Positions 60,028-64,000 of a stretch of 64,000 bases of DNA are shown one piece after another. Below the pieces are notes generated by a model that was not told the DNA's origin, made no database searches, and saw only the letters and a program-made list of their open reading frames with translations. Origin of the DNA: Rhizobium sp. ZPR4 (GTDB lineage: Bacteria; Pseudomonadota; Alphaproteobacteria; Rhizobiales; Rhizobiaceae); contig NZ_CP157968.1 of assembly GCF_040215725.1 (NCBI RefSeq), forward strand, positions 372,001 through 436,000, written 5' to 3'. The translations under genes were made by a program, and so were the position numbers. Each line of letters starts with the position of its first letter. Position 1 is the stretch's first letter.

Positions 60028-60977
60028 CGTCGCGCTTCCCGGCCGGAAATCAGCAGCAGCGCCAGAATGAGCGATCCGAACATGATCGAACGCCATCCGG
60101 CCGATGCATTGACGACCGTGATGAGGGCCGTCGTCGTCACCAGCAAGATTGCGCCTGGAACGGTACCGGCATAGGTGCCGCGTCCGCCGAGAATGGAGGT
60201 GCCTCCAAGAACGACGGCCGCGATGGATGTCAGGAGATAGGGGTCACCGATCCCGACATAACCCTGTCTGTTCATGCCCAGGACCAGCATGCCGGCAAGA
60301 CCTGCGAAGAAGCCCGACAGCCCGTAGAGAATGAGGGTATTGCGGATCACGCTGACACCGGACAATCGTGCCGCAACCACATTGGCGCCAAGCGCCAGAA
60401 AGCGCGCGCCCATCGGCGTTCGATGCAAAAGCACCAGAACGGCAGCAGAGACGAGCACCCAGAGGATGATGCCCGCCGGAATGCCGAAGGGGCGTGCCGA
60501 GCCGAGCCAGATGACGGCGGCGTTCGTTACGGAAACCGCACTGCCGCCAGCGACGATCACCAGAAGCCCCTGCAGAAAGGTCGCCATCGCCAGAGTCATG
60601 ATGATCGGCGGCACGCGCAGGAAGGCAGCGCCGGCGCCGTTGAGCACGCCGATCGCCACCGCAAGCATCAATGACAGGACGATGCCGACAAGGCCGGTCG
60701 GATCCCAGCCCGGCGAAATCAGCGGCAGCATGATCGCCGTCACGGTAATGACCGCACCGACCGACAGGTCGATGCCACCCATGACGATCACCAGCGTCTG
60801 GCCGGCGGCGACAATGCCGATGACGGCGGAAAGTTCGAGAATATATCGCAGGTGCCCATAAGCGCCAAACCCGCGCAGCGTAAGGCTCGCGATCACCCAG
60901 ACGATAGCGACCAGGATCAGAGTCAGCAGCGGCGGATGGTGTAGCAGCGACTTCAGACGAGAGGAGAGAGCACTCAT
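60024..60977 (-). CDS. Ribose-type sugar ABC transporter permease
   Basis: A 317-aa CUT2-type permease. GQTLVIVMGGIDLSVGAVITVTA and VLGGTSILGGRGTYAGTVPGAILLVTTTALITVVNASAGWRSI are the family signatures. ATG 60977 gives the normal length and overlaps the second permease by 4 bases. It is part of the importer with genes at 60974-64000. Confidence 0.9.
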   Translation of the reverse strand: MSALSSRLKSLLHHPPLLTLILVAIVWVIASLTLRGFGAYGHLRYILELSAVIGIVAAGQTLVIVMGGIDLSVGAVITVTAIMLPLISPGWDPTGLVGIVLSLMLAVAIGVLNGAGAAFLRVPPIIMTLAMATFLQGLLVIVAGGSAVSVTNAAVIWLGSARPFGIPAGIILWVLVSAAVLVLLHRTPMGARFLALGANVVAARLSGVSVIRNTLILYGLSGFFAGLAGMLVLGMNRQGYVGIGDPYLLTSIAAVVLGGTSILGGRGTYAGTVPGAILLVTTTALITVVNASAGWRSIMFGSLILALLLISGREARR

Positions 60978-61939
60978 TTCGTCCTCCAGCGCTGTGACAG
61001 TTCGGGGATGGCGACCGCTCCGACGATGATCAGCCCCTGCGCGACATATTGCGCAACCGGCGGGAAGCCGAGGAAGAACATCACGTTGATCATGACGGAC
61101 AATAACAGGCTGCCGCAGATCGCTCCGCGCATCGTGCCCTTGCCGCCGAGAAAGCCGACACCGCCCAGGACGGCACCGGCGATCGAATTGAGGGTGAAGG
61201 GATTGCCGATGACCGGATCTCCCGAACCTGTCTGAGCCGCGACAAACAGGCCGGCGAGCGTGGCCAGCAGGCCGGAGATCGCAAAAGCCGTCACTTTCAT
61301 CACTTCGACGGGCACGCCGGATCGGAAGGCGCTGACCGGATTTTCGCCGGCCGCATAAATGCCGAGCCCGACCGGCGTCGCCAAAAGAAGCTTCCACCCG
61401 ATCAGCGTGGCGACGAGCAAGCCGAATGCAACGGGCCGGTCGCCGGCCAGCAGATCCGAAAACCAATCCGGAATGAACCCGCCGGGACGCGGCAGGATCA
61501 ACAGGGCGATGCCGCCGATGATGAAAGAGCCCGCCAGGGTGACGATGATTGCCGGAAGCCTAAGATAGGCGACGATAATGCCGATCAACGCACCGATCAG
61601 CAGCCCTGCCGCCGCAACGATCGCAATGCCGCCGACCGCACCAATAGCGTCGCCGCCCATCATCGTTGCCGCGATGACAGCCCCCAGGCTGACCAGTGGA
61701 CCAATCGCCAGGGTAATACCGCCATTCAGCATCAGAAGCGTCTGCGCCATCGTGACGAGGGCGAGCGGAAACCAGTTCTGGGTGAATTTCGAAAATCCGC
61801 CAACACCGAAGATGCCGGGAAACAGCCAGGCATACAGGAGTAGGAAGGCCGCGACGACGATGTAGAGGCCGCCGATGCCGCGGTTCCGCTGGCGCTGAAT
61901 GCTCCAGTAAAGCCGCGAAGATATGAATCCCGCCGTCAT
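60974..61939 (-). CDS. Ribose-type sugar ABC transporter permease
   Basis: A 321-aa CUT2-type permease with 8-10 hydrophobic segments. TLLMLNGGITLAIGPLVSLGA and VLGGVGFLGGKGTMRGAICGSLLLSVMINVMFFLGFPPVAQYV are the family motifs, with GGITLA instead of the usual GGIDLS. It overlaps the ATPase gene by 4 bases. Confidence 0.9.
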   Translation of the reverse strand: MTAGFISSRLYWSIQRQRNRGIGGLYIVVAAFLLLYAWLFPGIFGVGGFSKFTQNWFPLALVTMAQTLLMLNGGITLAIGPLVSLGAVIAATMMGGDAIGAVGGIAIVAAAGLLIGALIGIIVAYLRLPAIIVTLAGSFIIGGIALLILPRPGGFIPDWFSDLLAGDRPVAFGLLVATLIGWKLLLATPVGLGIYAAGENPVSAFRSGVPVEVMKVTAFAISGLLATLAGLFVAAQTGSGDPVIGNPFTLNSIAGAVLGGVGFLGGKGTMRGAICGSLLLSVMINVMFFLGFPPVAQYVAQGLIIVGAVAIPELSQRWRTK

Positions 61940-63444
61940 GCGGCAACTCCTCTTTCAGATACGCCCATGGCTGCGCCGACGATGGCCTCCTCGGAAATCG
62001 CCTCCCGCTCCAGCAAGGCGACATTCCGGCCTTCATTGAAAACGATGACCCGGTCACAGAGATGGACCAGCTCGGGCGTGTCCGAGGAGAGCAGAATGAC
62101 GAGCTTTCCCTCCGCCGCGAAGGCGCGCAGCATGAGATAGATTTCCCGCTTCGTCTCGATATCGACGCCGCGGGTGGGGTCGTTCAGCAACAGGACGGAC
62201 GGCGATCGCGGCAGCCATTTGGCAAGGGCGACCTTCTGCTGGTTTCCCCCCGACAACGCCTGGACCGGTCGCTGCGTATCGCCGCGAATGGTCAACCGCG
62301 CAGCAAGATCGGAAACAAGACTGCGTTCGGCCGAACGGTCACGCAAAAACCTGCGGGCCAAATGACCAATGTTCGGCAAAACCAAGTTCGACGCGATCGA
62401 ATGCGGCAGGATCAGTCCTTCCCGCTTTCGATCCGCCGGAACATAGGCCAACCCCGCCGCATTGGCAGATCCGACATCCGCAAACAGGCTGTCGTGCCCG
62501 CAAATGCTTGCGTCCAATGCCGAGGCCGGCAGGGCGCCATATAATCCCAGCAGAAAATCTTCCTGACCCTGGCCAACGAGGCCGCCGATACCGACCACTT
62601 CCCCGGCCCGTGCCGAGAAATTCACCCCGCGGACCATTCCCGCTGAAAAGCCGCTGACATTGATGAGCTCTCTCCCGGATGTCGTGGGCGCCCATGCCGG
62701 AAAAAGATCGCCGGCATCTCGCCCGACCATCAACCGCACAAGGCCCTCCGCATCCACATCCGCAAGCGGCTGGTCCGCAGTCACGACCCCATCCTTGAGG
62801 ATCGTCACATGGGAGCAGAGTGCACGCACTTCGTTCAAGCGATGGGATATGAACAGAAGAGCGACACCTTGATCGCGCAGTCGCATCATCAGCGACGATA
62901 GGATGCCGGCCTCGTGAGCGGAAAGCGACGATGTCGGCTCATCGAGGATCAACACCTTCGGCTTGCGAAACAGCGCCTTGGCGATCTCCACCAGCTGACG
63001 CCGCCCGAGCGAGAGATCGCCGACCGGCGTATCGAGATCGTCCTCCAGCCCGACGAGCTCACAAACACCACGCGCCTGTTCGTGGAGCGCACGATAGTCG
63101 ACAAAGCCGAAGCGCCTGGGATAGGCACCCAGCCCAATATTCTCGGCGATCGACAATTCCTGCATGAGGCTGAGCTCTTGCTGGACAACCGCAATTCCGG
63201 CTTCACGCGCATCGGCCGGGGAGAACCGGGATACTTCCCGGCCATCAAGCAATATCTGGCCGCTGTCCGGCACCAGCGTGCCGGACAGAAGATTGATCAG
63301 GGTCGACTTGCCTGCCCCGTTTTCACCAAGCAAGGCGTGGATGCGTCCCGGCCGCAGCATGATATCCACGCCCTTAAGCACGGGATTGCCGAAAAAGCCC
63401 TTGAAGACCTGCCTTGCCTGCAGCAGGGGCGGACGATCGATCAT
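61936..63444 (-). CDS. Sugar ABC transporter ATP-binding protein with two ATPase domains (RbsA type)
   Basis: A 502-aa tandem ATPase. The first domain shows Walker A GENGAGKS at about 40-47, signature LSLGRRQ and LILDEPTSSL. The second shows GLVGQGQED in place of Walker A, and LSGGNQQK. It belongs to the same operon as the two permeases, lactonase-like and unknown proteins downstream and the binding protein upstream. Confidence 0.92.
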   Translation of the reverse strand: MIDRPPLLQARQVFKGFFGNPVLKGVDIMLRPGRIHALLGENGAGKSTLINLLSGTLVPDSGQILLDGREVSRFSPADAREAGIAVVQQELSLMQELSIAENIGLGAYPRRFGFVDYRALHEQARGVCELVGLEDDLDTPVGDLSLGRRQLVEIAKALFRKPKVLILDEPTSSLSAHEAGILSSLMMRLRDQGVALLFISHRLNEVRALCSHVTILKDGVVTADQPLADVDAEGLVRLMVGRDAGDLFPAWAPTTSGRELINVSGFSAGMVRGVNFSARAGEVVGIGGLVGQGQEDFLLGLYGALPASALDASICGHDSLFADVGSANAAGLAYVPADRKREGLILPHSIASNLVLPNIGHLARRFLRDRSAERSLVSDLAARLTIRGDTQRPVQALSGGNQQKVALAKWLPRSPSVLLLNDPTRGVDIETKREIYLMLRAFAAEGKLVILLSSDTPELVHLCDRVIVFNEGRNVALLEREAISEEAIVGAAMGVSERGVAA

Positions 63445-63474
63445 GTTTTGAACCTTCGATGTATGCCGGCGATG

Positions 63475-64000
63475 TTACTGCGCCAGCAGCTTGTCGAAGA
63501 GAGCCCGATCATAGTCGGAATAGATGTAGCCGTCGGCCGGAAACTTGTCTGCCCGGGCAAGATAACTACCGATATTGCTGTCATCGATGACAGGCAGCGG
63601 TACCTTGACGAAGTGCGGGACCGTCTTGCCCTGCAGCGCCTGGACAGCCGTGTACACGGAAAGGGCACCGAGCCAGTTCGGCTGCATTGTCGCCCAACCC
63701 TTCAATCCCTTCTGTTTCCACAACTCCAGGAATTGCCGGGCGTTTTCGCCGGTCGTCGGCACCGGATCGCGGCCTTGCCGATCGAAAGCAAGCACGGCGC
63801 CGGCGGAAAGCGCGCCACCCAGGGAAAGAACGCCGTCGATCTCCGGATTGGCGAATAGAAGGCTGGTCATCGCCTCCTGGGCAGGCGCGACGTTATATTC
63901 GGTATTCGTCTCGGTGATGACCTGGAGGCCCTTGTTGGCATCGAGCACGGGCTGTGCGCCTTTGCGGCGATCATCGCTGACGGAAACGCCGGCCGGCCCA
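63475..64000 (-). CDS. Sugar ABC transporter substrate-binding protein (C-terminal fragment)
   Basis: The last 174 or so residues of a periplasmic sugar-binding protein; the start lies beyond the right edge. The fragment runs GPAGVSVSDDRRKGAQPVLDAN and later EIDGVLSLGGALSAGAVLAFDRQGRDPVP, typical of ribose/rhamnose-type binding proteins. It is the first visible gene of the operon, 30 bases before the ATPase gene. The ligand is unknown. Confidence 0.85.
   Translation of the reverse strand, partial: GPAGVSVSDDRRKGAQPVLDANKGLQVITETNTEYNVAPAQEAMTSLLFANPEIDGVLSLGGALSAGAVLAFDRQGRDPVPTTGENARQFLELWKQKGLKGWATMQPNWLGALSVYTAVQALQGKTVPHFVKVPLPVIDDSNIGSYLARADKFPADGYIYSDYDRALFDKLLAQ

Noticed and set aside
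1..64000. tRNA, rRNA, CRISPR array, phage or replication genes
   Set aside because: None was recognised on reading both strands; short or divergent RNAs could still be missed without a covariance search.

Overview
The window is GC-rich, densely coded alphaproteobacterial DNA. Its style points to Rhizobiaceae, most likely Rhizobium: many complete ABC importers joined to small sugar, aromatic and amino-acid catabolic operons, ATGA-type gene overlaps, a DUF1127 micro-protein, a DUF1236 protein and two copies of a rhizobial mosaic (RIME-like) repeat. No replication, rRNA, tRNA or core housekeeping genes were seen, so this is accessory metabolic DNA, from a megaplasmid, chromid or flexible chromosomal region. 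The genus is an inference.

Layout. 0-5.8 kb: a branched-chain-amino-acid-type ABC importer (livH start, livF, livG, binding protein) runs with maleylacetate reductase and an intradiol (hydroxyquinol-type) dioxygenase, opposite a LysR regulator. This is an aromatic uptake and ring-cleavage module. 5.9-15 kb: a hypothetical HTH protein; a membrane CadC-like regulator with a phased-repeat candidate site; a TadG-like pilus protein with an early stop; a ureidoglycine aminohydrolase; an ankyrin protein; an OmpR/EnvZ-type pair; and a ParDE-like module. 15-24 kb: a sugar operon (class II aldolase, FGGY kinase, two permeases, double ATPase, binding protein, LacI) with a divergent ketose 3-epimerase. 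24-33 kb: L,D-transpeptidase, cyclopropane fatty acid synthase, a polyol-type cluster of three SDR enzymes and a PfkB kinase, a VOC protein and a hydratase. 33-38 kb: an AraC/GyrI regulator, an IS5-family insertion sequence, a membrane AraC regulator, a fatty-acid-hydroxylase-like protein and a CheW-like protein. 38.5-43.5 kb: a dipeptide/oligopeptide ABC operon. 43.5-51 kb: sparse coding with small exported proteins and a NarX/NarL-type two-component pair flanked by two exported Gly/Asn-rich proteins. 51-57.6 kb: a polar amino-acid ABC operon with an M14 deacylase, a D-amino-acid aldolase/dehydratase-like PLP enzyme and its LacI regulator, with twin LacI-type operators at its head. 57.9-64 kb: a ribose-type ABC operon with a lactonase-like amidohydrolase and an unrecognised TIM-barrel-like protein, continuing past the right edge.

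The most interesting points are: the dioxygenase in which an expected iron-ligand histidine is asparagine; the two-component pair between two Gly/Asn-repeat exported proteins; the N-acyl/D-amino-acid-like operon with tandem operators; the lactonase plus unknown-protein sugar operon; the TadG-like gene whose reading frame continues past an internal TGA; and the two mosaic repeats, each supplying the stop codon of the gene in front of it. All functions are read from sequence motifs and context by eye; no database search was possible.
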